From assembly GCF_024666595.1 (NCBI RefSeq), contig NZ_CP088296.1, positions 3,586,501 through 3,650,500 on the forward strand: a stretch of 64,000 bases of DNA, written 5' to 3'. The notes under the pieces are model-generated. The model saw only the letters and a program-made list of their open reading frames with translations. It had not been told where the DNA came from and ran no database searches. This document shows positions 17,468 through 25,426 of the stretch, one piece after another. Position 1 is the stretch's first letter, and every line of letters starts with the position of its first letter. The DNA comes from Sphingomonas sp. J315. GTDB lineage: Bacteria > Pseudomonadota > Alphaproteobacteria > Sphingomonadales > Sphingomonadaceae. Position numbers and translations under genes: made by a program.

Positions 17468-17931
17468 GGCGGGGTGGTATCGTGGCTGGCCTGGTCGGCG
17501 GGGTGCTGGCCGGTGCAGCATTGATGCTGCCGGGGCTGGAGGCGTTGAGCGAGCTATGGTCCGCGCGCGCGATGCGCAGCGATCTTGCCGCGCAGATCAC
17601 GGCTCCGCCGGAACCGCTGCGCCCGATCGTCGCGCCGGGTCTCGCCATCCGGGCGCAGGACCGGGCGGCCGCCGGGCGTGCCCTTGCCACGCATGTCCGG
17701 GGGCGCGCGGCGTCAGCCGGCGTGCTGGTGGAGACGCTGACACCCACCGCGCCGCAACCCGGCATCGTGACGCTGGGGATAAGGCTGTCGGGACCGGAGA
17801 AGGCGGTGATCGCGATGATCGATGGGGTCGAGCGCGGGACGCCGCTTATCCGACTTCGCTGGTGGCGGGCGACCGCGCTTGCCGACGGTGGAGTGCGCGT
17901 CGAAGGGGAAATGGCGGCAGCATGGGAATGA
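17464..17931 (+). CDS. GspM subtype-b-like type II secretion platform protein
   Basis: About 155 residues, GTG start overlapping the previous stop as GTGA. A single membrane helix (IVAGLVGGVLAGAALMLPGL) is followed by a helix and a small periplasmic alpha/beta domain. The segment around LVETLTPTAPQPGIVTLGI to the end (ERGTPLIRLRWWRATALADG, then GVRVEGEMA) has the pattern of the T2SS M subtype-b domain, where a short residual error motif before the last strand reads P-L-I-R. A second M-type gene lies at 24929-25426. The presence of both suggests either two platforms or a composite one. Confidence 0.65.
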   Translation: MRRGGIVAGLVGGVLAGAALMLPGLEALSELWSARAMRSDLAAQITAPPEPLRPIVAPGLAIRAQDRAAAGRALATHVRGRAASAGVLVETLTPTAPQPGIVTLGIRLSGPEKAVIAMIDGVERGTPLIRLRWWRATALADGGVRVEGEMAAAWE

Positions 17932-18347
17932 GCCGCCACGAGAAGATGTTGTTGGGCGCCCTGGCGCTGGTCGCGGTGGCGGTACCCTGCGTCGCGCTCT
18001 ATCCCTATGCCTCGACCCCACGATCGGCCGATCGGCCGGCGATCGCGCCGATCGTGCCGCCGCCCTTGCCGACACCGGTGCGGGTCTTCGCGCGGCCCTT
18101 GTTCGCCACGGCCGAAGTCGAGGCCGGTCCTCCAGATGCGCCCGTTCTGACGGGCATTGCCGGGCGGCTGAACCGCGATGCGGTCGCGCTGGTACGGATT
18201 GCCGATGGCAGCGCGCGGACCTTGAAGGTGGGGGAGAGCGTCGATGGCTGGCGGCTGGAGAGCCTGGCAATCGATGCGGCGTTCTTCACCCGCGGACGCG
18301 AGCGGATTCGGGTGGAGATCCCGGAGGAAACGCCGCCCGCAGGCTGA
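17928..18347 (+). CDS. XpsN-like type II secretion protein N (Xanthomonas type)
   Basis: A 139-residue protein. ATG 17928 overlaps the upstream stop (ATGA). One membrane helix near the N-terminus (LLGALALVAVAVPCVALYPY), a proline-rich linker (PIVPPPLPTPVRVFARPLF), then a small beta domain with LTGIAGRLNRDAVALVRIAD and TLKVGESVDGWRLESLAID. This is the GspC-HR-like pattern seen in Xanthomonas XpsN, which links the platform to the secretin. A separate GspN of the other (T2SSN) type lies at 28254-28961. The stop codon directly abuts the stop of the convergent secreted-protein gene. Confidence 0.62.
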   Translation: MSRHEKMLLGALALVAVAVPCVALYPYASTPRSADRPAIAPIVPPPLPTPVRVFARPLFATAEVEAGPPDAPVLTGIAGRLNRDAVALVRIADGSARTLKVGESVDGWRLESLAIDAAFFTRGRERIRVEIPEETPPAG

Positions 18348-19511
18348 CTAATGGTCGCAGGTCTTCAGCGCTTCAGCCCGCGTCGTGCGTCCGCTGGTGA
18401 TCCAGCTTTCCGGAATCACGCCCAAATTCTGCTGGGTGATGAGATAGGATCCCGGACGCTGGCGATAAATGACCAGCGTGCCGCAATAGGTCGCGATCTT
18501 GGGGTAGGTTCCGGTCACCTTCACGAAGGCATAGCGGCCCGGGTGTGACGCACCCTCCGGATTGTTGACCCAGCCGAGCGTCTGGAGCGTCCAGCGACCT
18601 TTCCCGCCCGCATATTGCTTGAGCATGTTCGGGACGCTCAGCCATTCGTCCTTTTCGATCTCCAGCATCGGCTCCATCATCGGCATGCCCGCAACGTAAT
18701 CGGCGCGGTCGAGCAAGCCCATATAGCGTTCGGCGAAGGCGGTCAGGTCGGCCTGATCCTGTGCGCTCGGCTTCCAGTCGGCGGGCGCGCGCTCATAGGG
18801 ATCGGTCGCCGGGTCGTAGCAGGTGAAGCTCGCGCGATACTGGGTCAGCGCTGCCCGGCCCTGCGCATCGGTGCTGGTGAAGTATTTGTAGCGGCCCATG
18901 CGTGCCGACAGGCGGCCGCAGCGCTGTTTGGCGAGCGCGCTGATGCGGTCGCCGACCGACGTGAGCTGGCTCACCGGGAAGGTGTCGACGACTGCGGCAT
19001 AGCCCTTGCCGGGCACTGTCTCGATTTTGATTGCGGGCTGCGACGGGGGCGCGGGCGGTGCCACGACCGGCGTGCTGGTCGTTCCGCCGCATGCGCGGAC
19101 CAGACGGTCGATGGCGGCCTTCAACGCTGCCGCGGCCGTGCCGGCGTAGAGAAACCGGCCGCGCTCAGGCAGGCCCGGCCCCACCACCACGACATATTGA
19201 TCGCCATTGGAGAGCCGGGTCGATCGGACCTGCCCCCACGAGAAGTTCGTCGTATCGGCCCGCGCCGGATGCGATGTGGTGCCAATCTGGTGAGAGGGGT
19301 AGCTCACCTCAAGCCGCGTGCTGCACCCTGCTCCCGAGATCGAATAGGTTGCCGTCTTCCCCGGAACCGTCGCGCCAGATGCGGCATACATCGGTGCTCG
19401 GACGCGCTCCAGCAAAGCCTTGATTTCACCCTGCGCGCTGGTCTGGTTATTCTGCGCCGACACCATTGCGGGAAGCAGTGACGCGATCAAACCGGAAACC
19501 AAGATACGCAT
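18348..19511 (-). CDS. Exported protein of unknown function inside the T2SS locus
   Basis: A 387-residue protein with signal peptide RILVSGLIASLLPAMVSA, cleaved before QNNQ. The N-terminal domain (to about residue 140) has one cysteine pair candidate (GAGCSTRLEV, VRACGG). A proline-rich linker follows (VVAPPAPPSQPA), then a second domain. The last 120 residues (DWKPSAQDQADLTAFAERYM; YAFVKVTGTYPKIATYCGTL; LITQQNLGVIPESWI) loosely resemble DUF4019-type folds, but I cannot assign it. It sits on the gspG-D strand, 107 bases beyond gspD, so it could be co-transcribed. Its place inside the locus makes it a candidate accessory factor or substrate of the secretion system. Confidence 0.72.
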   Translation of the reverse strand: MRILVSGLIASLLPAMVSAQNNQTSAQGEIKALLERVRAPMYAASGATVPGKTATYSISGAGCSTRLEVSYPSHQIGTTSHPARADTTNFSWGQVRSTRLSNGDQYVVVVGPGLPERGRFLYAGTAAAALKAAIDRLVRACGGTTSTPVVAPPAPPSQPAIKIETVPGKGYAAVVDTFPVSQLTSVGDRISALAKQRCGRLSARMGRYKYFTSTDAQGRAALTQYRASFTCYDPATDPYERAPADWKPSAQDQADLTAFAERYMGLLDRADYVAGMPMMEPMLEIEKDEWLSVPNMLKQYAGGKGRWTLQTLGWVNNPEGASHPGRYAFVKVTGTYPKIATYCGTLVIYRQRPGSYLITQQNLGVIPESWITSGRTTRAEALKTCDH

Positions 19512-19618
19512 ATGAAGTTCCCCACGGCAGACGTAGACTATTGCCCGGAAGCTTCACTCTATTTGACGCGCGCATTTCTTCAAACGAAATCTGACAGTTG
19601 CACCTTGAAGCTACGCGG

Positions 19619-21658
19619 TCAGTAGATCCCGTCTATCTCCAGCGTCAGGCGTGGTGCAAGCGGCTTGAGCAGCAGGTTGCTGGGCTTGTCGAGGTCGAGT
19701 TCATCGGCGCGCAGCCGCGCATATTTGGCCTTGGCTATCGCCGCCGCATCCTCGCCATTGCGCAGGATCGTAGGCTTGAGGAAGATGAACAGGGTGCGCT
19801 TCTGGCGGCTCTCGCGGCGGCCCTTGAACAATTCCCCCAGGATCGGGATGTCGCCGAGGATCGGGACCTGGCTCTTGATCTGGCCGTAATCGTCCGAGGT
19901 CAGGCCGCCGAGCACGATCGTCTGGCCATTGTCGGCGAGGACGGTGGTGTTGATCGCGCGGCGATTGGTGATGAGGTCGGTCGCCTGGCTGAGCTGGGTC
20001 GCGGCGATCGACGATGCCTCCTGTACGACTTCCAGCCGGATCGTGTCGCCGGCGTTGATGCGCGGCAGCACCTTGAGCGTGATGCCGACATCCTTGCGCT
20101 CGACCGAGGTATAGGGGCGCACGTTGCTGGAATCGGTCAGGATCGACCCGGTGATGAACGGTACTTCCTGTGCCACCACGAACTCGCCGACCTTGTTGTC
20201 GAGCGTGGTGATCTGGGGCGTCGAGAGCAGGTTCGACTTGGACGACGTGCCGAGCGCCTGGACCAGGATCGAGAAATCATTGCCGATCGCGACGTTGCCG
20301 GTCAGCCCCTGGCCCAGGATCGACCCGGCAGGAACGCCCAACGCGGTGAGGATCGCGCCGAGCGACGGGCCGGCGGTCCCGAACGACGTGCCCGCACCTT
20401 CGACCTGGCTGAGCACCGCGCCGCTGGTACCGAGCTGGACGGCGAGCGCCTCCGCCTCCTCGCCGGTGATCTCGGCGATGGCCGCTTCGATCAGCACCTG
20501 AGGGCGGCGGACGTCGAGATCGTCGATCAACGCTTCGATCGCTGCGACTGCACTGGGGGTGCCGCGCACGACGACGGCATTGATGTCGGGGGAGGGCTGT
20601 ACGGTGATCTCGGGAGTCGAGAAGCCCTGAGGCGTCGCGTCCTGCTGCTGGCCGAGCTGTGCGGATTGCGCGGTTGCGGCGGTGGCAGCAGCGGCTGCGG
20701 TTTCGGCCGTGCTGGTCCCGCCCGAGGCAATCAGGCCGCCGAGCACGCCGGTCGGGCTGCGCGGATTGCTGCGCGATCCCGACAGGCTGCGGGCGACGGG
20801 GTTGGTGGTGCCCGATTCCTGGCCGAGGATGCCACGCAGTACCTCGGTCACCGACTCGGCGTCGGCGTAGTTCAGGCGAAACACGCGGGTCATCGGCGTC
20901 GCGCCGCCCGGAGCGTCGAGCGAAGCGGCCATGCGGCGCGCATCCGCGACGGCGGCGGGCGAACCGCGCACGATGATCGTGTTGCTGCGGGCGTCCGCCG
21001 CGACCCGCGCGCCGCCCGATGCGGCGTCGCCGAGCACGGTCTGGAGCGCCTGGGCCACTTCGGGCGCGCTGCCGTTGCGAAGCGTAATGGTGGCGAAGCT
21101 CATTCCGCTGCCATTGCCGTCGAGCGAACGCAGGATCGCCTCCACGCGGCGGACATTGTCGGCATAGTCCGTGACGACCACGGCGTTGGGCTGGGCGAGC
21201 GGTTCGACGCTGCCGAAGCTGGCGACCAGCGGGCGGACGACGCGGGCGGCCTCGGCGCTGGGCACGTTGGACAGGCGGATCATCCGCGTCACCAGTTCCT
21301 GCCCCGATGCGGAGCGCGAGGAGACGCCGCCGTCACGGACGGCGTTGCCTGCGGGGACGATGCGCCACGCGCGGCCCGAGCGGACCGCCGCGAAGCCATT
21401 GGCGCGCAGGACGGAGAGGAACAGTTCCCACACGCCAGCCGAGGTCAGCGGGGTGGCGGAGGTGACCGTGACGCTGCCCTTGACCGCCGGGTCGAGGATC
21501 AGCGTGCGACCGGTGAGGCGCGAAATCTGGTCGGCGACGTCCGCGATCTCGACCCCGCGCATGTTGACGACGATGTCGGCGCTGTCGGCCTGTGCGGCAA
21601 CAACCGGCTGGGCGGTCATGGCGGCGAGCGCGAGGGCGAGTGCGGTCTTGCGGATCAT
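19619..21658 (-). CDS. gspD: Type II secretion system secretin GspD
   Basis: Outer-membrane channel of the T2SS, about 679 residues. Signal peptide (RKTALALALAAMTAQPVVAA), N0 domain (DIVVNMRGVEIADVADQISR), then N1-N3 repeats with RVVRPLVASFGSVEPLAQPN, IIVRGSPAAVADARRMAASL and INAVVVRGTPSAVAAIEALI. A Ser/Ala/Gln-rich insert lies in N3. The secretin core has VLIEAAIAEITGEEAEALAV, VGEFVVAQEVPFITGS and TIVLGGLTSDDYGQIKSQVP. ATG 21658 is taken rather than the GTG three codons upstream. It is the last gene of the gspG-H-I-C-D block and follows gspC by 19 bases. Confidence 0.96.
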   Translation of the reverse strand: MIRKTALALALAAMTAQPVVAAQADSADIVVNMRGVEIADVADQISRLTGRTLILDPAVKGSVTVTSATPLTSAGVWELFLSVLRANGFAAVRSGRAWRIVPAGNAVRDGGVSSRSASGQELVTRMIRLSNVPSAEAARVVRPLVASFGSVEPLAQPNAVVVTDYADNVRRVEAILRSLDGNGSGMSFATITLRNGSAPEVAQALQTVLGDAASGGARVAADARSNTIIVRGSPAAVADARRMAASLDAPGGATPMTRVFRLNYADAESVTEVLRGILGQESGTTNPVARSLSGSRSNPRSPTGVLGGLIASGGTSTAETAAAAATAATAQSAQLGQQQDATPQGFSTPEITVQPSPDINAVVVRGTPSAVAAIEALIDDLDVRRPQVLIEAAIAEITGEEAEALAVQLGTSGAVLSQVEGAGTSFGTAGPSLGAILTALGVPAGSILGQGLTGNVAIGNDFSILVQALGTSSKSNLLSTPQITTLDNKVGEFVVAQEVPFITGSILTDSSNVRPYTSVERKDVGITLKVLPRINAGDTIRLEVVQEASSIAATQLSQATDLITNRRAINTTVLADNGQTIVLGGLTSDDYGQIKSQVPILGDIPILGELFKGRRESRQKRTLFIFLKPTILRNGEDAAAIAKAKYARLRADELDLDKPSNLLLKPLAPRLTLEIDGIY

Positions 21659-21677
21659 GTGCGGCACGGTGGGTTAC

Positions 21678-22448
21678 CTAGCGGGTCGGGATGGTCAGCG
21701 TCACGGGCTTTCCATCGCGGGTGATCTGGACTTGGACGGAGCCGCGCGCTTGCGCCGCAGCGAAGGCGGAAGCTGCGCTGGCCGGGCTGGTCAGCGGGGT
21801 TCCGCCGATCGAGGTGATGACGTCGCCGGTCTGAAGGCCGGGCGGGGCGTTGGCGCCGACCTGCATTCCACCACCGGGCGCTGGGCTCATTGCGGCAAGT
21901 GCCGCTGCCGCGGCGCTCTCGGGCGGCGTTGCCTGGGGCGCCGACGCGGGCTGCGGGGGAGGCGCGGCAGCAGCTTGTTGCTGGTCGGCGGTCAGCGACG
22001 GATCGGGGAAGGCGAGATACTCGATCCGACCCGCGACGCGCAGGATCACGCGGTCGCGCAGGATCCCCTCGATCGTGCCGCCGCCGGGGGCTTCGCCGAT
22101 GCGGAACGGCTTCGCGGCCTCACCGCCGACCTCGATATAGGCGACCGACAGGGTGGCGGGGACCGCTGCGAACACGCCCTTGAGCTTGAGCGGCAACGCG
22201 GTCGCCTGACCCGCGTCGGTCAGCGACCCCTTGCCGAACGGGGCAAAGGCGAGGGCGGGGGTGACATCGGTGACCACCGCGACCGGGCGCGCGCCCGACG
22301 GAACAGTGACCGCGCCGGTGCTGGCATGGCCCGCGATACGCCAGGTGAGCCCGGCGAGGGCGATCGCGACCGAGACGATTACCCCCGTCGTCACGATGTC
22401 GAGCGTGGTGCGCGCCTGACGCGGGGAAAGATCGGGGAATCGGATCAT
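21678..22448 (-). CDS. gspC: Type II secretion system inner-membrane protein GspC
   Basis: A 256-residue bitopic protein linking the inner-membrane platform to the secretin. Cytosolic stub, then a membrane helix (LDIVTTGVIVSVAIALAGLT), then the homology region (LKLKGVFAAVPATLSVAYIE, AFPFRIGEAPGG-like segment, GTIEGILRDRVILRVAGRIE). An Ala/Pro/Gln-rich linker is followed by a C-terminal PDZ domain (PPGLQTGDVITSIGGTPLTS; SVQVQITRDGKPVTLTIPTR). Start ATG 22448 overlaps the gspI stop (ATGA). Confidence 0.93.
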   Translation of the reverse strand: MIRFPDLSPRQARTTLDIVTTGVIVSVAIALAGLTWRIAGHASTGAVTVPSGARPVAVVTDVTPALAFAPFGKGSLTDAGQATALPLKLKGVFAAVPATLSVAYIEVGGEAAKPFRIGEAPGGGTIEGILRDRVILRVAGRIEYLAFPDPSLTADQQQAAAAPPPQPASAPQATPPESAAAAALAAMSPAPGGGMQVGANAPPGLQTGDVITSIGGTPLTSPASAASAFAAAQARGSVQVQITRDGKPVTLTIPTR

Positions 22449-22801
22449 GCGCGTCTGCCCTCGACGAAGCCGTCGAGCGATGCAAGCGGGGAGCGTTCGC
22501 CCTGCGGCGTGACCCGAATGCGGACCTTGTCGATCGCGGGGTCTTCGGTGCGGGTGCGGGCGACATCGACCTGCCATTGCTGGCCGAGCAGCTCGACTTC
22601 GCCCTGCGCGGCGGCGGGGTCGGAGAGCTGGAGTTCGGCGAGGCGGTTTTCCGCGACCCACATCGCGGCGGCGCGGCGTTCGAGGCCGCGCGTGGAGTCG
22701 ACATGGCTCTCGACCGCGCGGACAAGGCCGACGGTGGCGATGGCGAGCACCGCGAGCGCGACCAGCGCCTCGATCAGCGAGAAGCCCTGTTCGTTCTTCA
22801 C
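22445..22801 (-). CDS. gspI: Type II secretion minor pseudopilin GspI
   Basis: A 118-residue minor pseudopilin. Prepilin peptidase site MKNEQG|FSLIEALVALAVLA: Gly6/Phe7 cleavage, Glu at +5, hydrophobic helix. The C-terminal domain has the GspI pattern (AAMWVAENRLAELQL; LGQQWQVDVARTRTEDPAID, VRIRV). Together with GspJ and GspK it forms the tip complex that starts pseudopilus assembly. Both ends overlap neighbours by four bases: with gspH upstream and gspC downstream. Confidence 0.92.
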   Translation of the reverse strand: MKNEQGFSLIEALVALAVLAIATVGLVRAVESHVDSTRGLERRAAAMWVAENRLAELQLSDPAAAQGEVELLGQQWQVDVARTRTEDPAIDKVRIRVTPQGERSPLASLDGFVEGRRA

Positions 22802-23263
22802 GAAGCTTCGCTCCGGCTGGCAGTGGCTGTCATGCCGTCATAGTGCACGACCCAGATCTGCTCGCCATTGCTGATCGTTGCGTTGAGCGGTTTGCCCGCG
22901 CCGTCGACGCCCATCATCACCGGGGGGCACGTCGAGTTCGACCGCGATCCCGCCGGGCAGACGATGAAAGGCCAGGCCATCGGAGAGGGGGGCCATCGAC
23001 CCGTCTCGGCCGACTGCGGCGAACCCGTATCCATCCTTTTCGACGGTGAAGGCGATGATGCGGTCGCCGATCATGGCGTCGTCGGCGGCGGCCTGGAGAC
23101 GCAAGGCGAGGCGGCGGGCTTCCGTCTCGACCGAGGGCGCGCGGGTCGCGGCACCGACGCCGAGCGCGACTCCGCCCGCCGCAACGCCGATGATGACGAG
23201 CACGATCAGCATTTCGATGAGCGTCATGCCGCGCTCACCGTTTCCGATGCTGCTCCCCCGCAT
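22798..23263 (-). pseudogene. gspH: Type II secretion minor pseudopilin GspH, frameshifted (or sequence error)
   Basis: Prepilin site NGERG|MTLIEMLIVLVI identifies a GspH-type pseudopilin starting at ATG 23263, followed by RRLALRLQAAADDAMIGDRI and the family signature around IAFTVEKDGYGFAAVGRDG. The frame is lost after LPGGIAVELDVPP, at a run of six C on the coding strand (G6 at 22922-22927). The natural C-terminus continues one base out of frame: VMMGVDGAGKPLNATISNGE, QIWVVHYDGMTATASRSEAS, and its stop overlaps the gspI start as ATGA. Dropping one base gives about 154 residues, a normal GspH. The intact coupling at both ends argues that the gene is functional in the cell and the extra base is an error. 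Confidence 0.85.
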
Positions 23264-23268
23264 GGTTT

Positions 23269-23781
23269 TTATCCGCCCTTGGCAGGCGTCGTCGCCGCGT
23301 CGCGCGAATCCAGATCGGCGTCGAGATCGGTCCCGCCGGGCTTGCCGTCGCGACCGAGGGACTTTAGCTCGAAGCTGCTGCCGGTCGAGCTGTAGCTGTA
23401 GGGATTGCCCCAAGCGTCGACCGGATCGGTCTTCACATAGCCGCCATCGGGCCATGCTGTCGGCAGCGGCGGGGTGGTGGGCTTTTCGACCAGTGCCTTC
23501 AGCCCCTGCTCGGTCGTCGGATATTGGCCATTGTCGAGGCGATAGGTGGTCAGGGCGCTCGAAAGCGTGACGAGGTTGGTCTTGGTCGTCGTCACCCGCG
23601 CCTGATCGGGTCGGCCGACGACATTCATCGTCACCAGCCCCGCGACGATCGCGATGATGACGAGGACGACGATCATCTCCAATAGGGTAAGGCCCGCTTC
23701 GCCGTGCGACACCGCCGGACGCTTGCTCTTCGCGGCGTCGACTGCCACGGTGTCATCGAACTGTTTCAAAACTATGCGCAT
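23269..23781 (-). CDS. gspG: Type II secretion major pseudopilin GspG
   Basis: Major pseudopilin. Prepilin motif SHGEAG|LTLLEMIVVLVI: leucine instead of phenylalanine at +1, Glu at +5. The C-terminal domain is typical: LVTLSSALTTYRLDNGQYPT, TEQGLKALVEKP, GGYVKTDPVDAWGNPYSY (calcium site region) and FELKSLGRDGKPGGTDLDAD. The start is uncertain. ATG 23781 gives a 30-residue leader and ATG 23814 a 41-residue one. GTG 23712 would give the usual seven-residue leader, and would leave about 126 bases to the divergent gspL for two promoters. First gene of the minus-strand G-H-I-C-D block. Confidence 0.93.
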   Translation of the reverse strand: MRIVLKQFDDTVAVDAAKSKRPAVSHGEAGLTLLEMIVVLVIIAIVAGLVTMNVVGRPDQARVTTTKTNLVTLSSALTTYRLDNGQYPTTEQGLKALVEKPTTPPLPTAWPDGGYVKTDPVDAWGNPYSYSSTGSSFELKSLGRDGKPGGTDLDADLDSRDAATTPAKGG

Positions 23782-23838
23782 CGCGGCCCCATGCGTTCCC
23801 ATCGTGAAAGCCATGTTACAGCCGGAGCACCCCACAGC

Positions 23839-24932
23839 ATGACCGGCCAAGCCATTTCGAGCGCCACGGAATCCCGCGCCACCGGCGTGTGGACGCTGGC
23901 GGGCGGTCGGGCGATCATAGCCGAGCCTGAAGGCCCTGCAACCATCCTCGTCCCGAGCAGAATCGGTCCTGCTGCTGCGCGTCGAGGCTGCCGCTGGCGA
24001 GTCGGGCGAGGCGACTCGAGGCGCTGCCCTTCGCCATCGAGGATCGCATCGCCGACCCGATCGCATCGGTCCATATCGCGCTGGGCGCCGAGGTGGCACC
24101 GCGAACCTATCTGGTCGCCGTGGTCCGCCATGCGCAGATGGCGAGCTGGGTCGAGGCGGCCGAGCTGGGCGGACTGGGGCATGCCGCGATGGTACCGGAT
24201 GCATTGGCTTTGCCATTGCCGGAGCCGGGCGAATGGTCCGCCGAGGCGACCGATGGCCGCGTACTGGTGCGCAGCGGTGATGGCACGGGATTCGCGATGC
24301 CGAGCGCGCTGATCGGTTCGGCGTGGGAGCGGGCGGGGCGTCCGCGCATCTGGACCACCGGCCCGGTTCCGGTCGGCGAGCTGCCGCAGAGTCCTTGGAC
24401 GGGTGGCGGCGGGGGGCTGGCCGAGCGGCTGGCGAGTCCCGCGATCGATTTGCGGCAAGGTCCTTATGCGCGCCGCGCGACGGCAGGGAGCAGCTGGAGA
24501 AAGCGCCTCGCGTGGATCGCGGCGGCGGGGATTGCGGCGCATGTCGTGATCGCGGCGGCGGATGTGGTGATGCTGCGGGTGATCGCGGAGCGGCGGGCCG
24601 ACGATGTGCGCACCGCGGTTGCGCAGGCTGCGCCGGGGGCCAATCTGTCGGGCGATCTTGAGGCGAGCGTCGTCGGAATGCTGCCGGTATCGGGGCCACC
24701 GCCGGGTCGTCTCATCCCGCTTGTCACTGCCGCCGCGCGGGCGCTCGCGCCGCTGTCGAGTGCGGTGACCGCGCGGGCGATGCGGTTCGAGGGGGGCACG
24801 CTGGTGCTCGATCTCGAGCCCGGCGCGCCTGATCTGCCCGATCGCATCCGCGCGGCATTCCGCGCGGCGTCGGTTCCGGCGCAAATTTCGGCAGGGGCCG
24901 ATGGTGCAATTCGCGTGACGGTGACGGCATGA
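23839..24932 (+). pseudogene. gspL: Type II secretion platform protein GspL, two frameshifts (or sequence errors)
   Basis: The protein is readable in three successive frames. From ATG 23839 the N-terminus runs to PEGPATILVPS. ESVLLLRVE then continues in the next frame (extra base near 23959). LPLASRARRLEALPFAIEDR continues in the third frame (extra base near 23987) and stays open to the stop. The joined sequence has the GspL order: actin-like cytoplasmic domain to about residue 200, membrane helix (RLAWIAAAGIAAHVVIAAA) and a periplasmic ferredoxin-like domain. GspL recruits the GspE ATPase. The stop overlaps gspM as ATGA. Corrected length is about 364 residues, normal for the family. Confidence 0.82.
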
Positions 24933-25426
24933 GGATCGAACGTTCGCCGACCATCGACGCGGCGCTGGTGAGGCTCCAGCTGTGGTGGAGTGGCCTTAGC
25001 CCGCGCGAACGCGTGCTGGTCGGCACGCTGGGTGCGATCCTAGCGGCGGCGATCCTCGTCTTCGGCATTGTCCAGCCACTGCAGGCGGCACGGGCGGAGG
25101 CGATCGCCGATATCCGCAGCCATGAAACGCTGGCGGCGCGGGTGCGTGCCGCGGGGACGTTGGTTGCGCCGGGCACCCAGCCCAGGCTCAGCGACGGCCC
25201 GCCGATCGAGGCAGCACAGGTGGCAGCGAGCGCAGCGGGCCTTACCGTGACGCTTACCCCCGGCGGCGCGGGCGCGACCGGGCAGGTGGCCGAGGCCAGC
25301 TATGAAGCCGTGGTCGGCTGGATCGCGACGGTCGAGCGCACCACGATATTGCGCGCGCGGCGGGTCGAGATGACCAAGGGTGGCGCGCCCGGCCGGGTCG
25401 TCGCGAGCGTGGAGTTCGGCCAGTGA
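24929..25426 (+). CDS. gspM: Type II secretion platform protein GspM
   Basis: A 165-residue bitopic protein. Cytosolic N-terminus with WWSGLSPRERVLVGTLGAIL, which runs into the membrane helix (AAAILVFGIVQPLQ). This S-P-R-E-R before the helix is characteristic of GspM. A helical stretch and a small ferredoxin-like periplasmic domain follow (VAASAAGLTVTLTPGGAGAT; SYEAVVGWIATVERTTILRA). GspM stabilises GspL. It is coupled on both sides, to gspL by ATGA and to gspE by GTGA. Confidence 0.9.
   Translation: MRIERSPTIDAALVRLQLWWSGLSPRERVLVGTLGAILAAAILVFGIVQPLQAARAEAIADIRSHETLAARVRAAGTLVAPGTQPRLSDGPPIEAAQVAASAAGLTVTLTPGGAGATGQVAEASYEAVVGWIATVERTTILRARRVEMTKGGAPGRVVASVEFGQ

Noticed and set aside
19598..21724. 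A 708-residue open frame on the plus strand opposite gspD (and similarly long antisense frames opposite ppk, rpoD, leuA and the first amidohydrolase)
   Set aside because: They lie exactly across strongly recognisable genes and translate to low-complexity Arg/Gly/Asp/His-rich sequence without motifs, which is the expected mirror of GC-rich codon use.
23782..23814. ATG at 23814 as the start of gspG
   Set aside because: It would leave only 24 bases to the divergent gspL start and give a 41-residue prepilin leader; later starts are more plausible.
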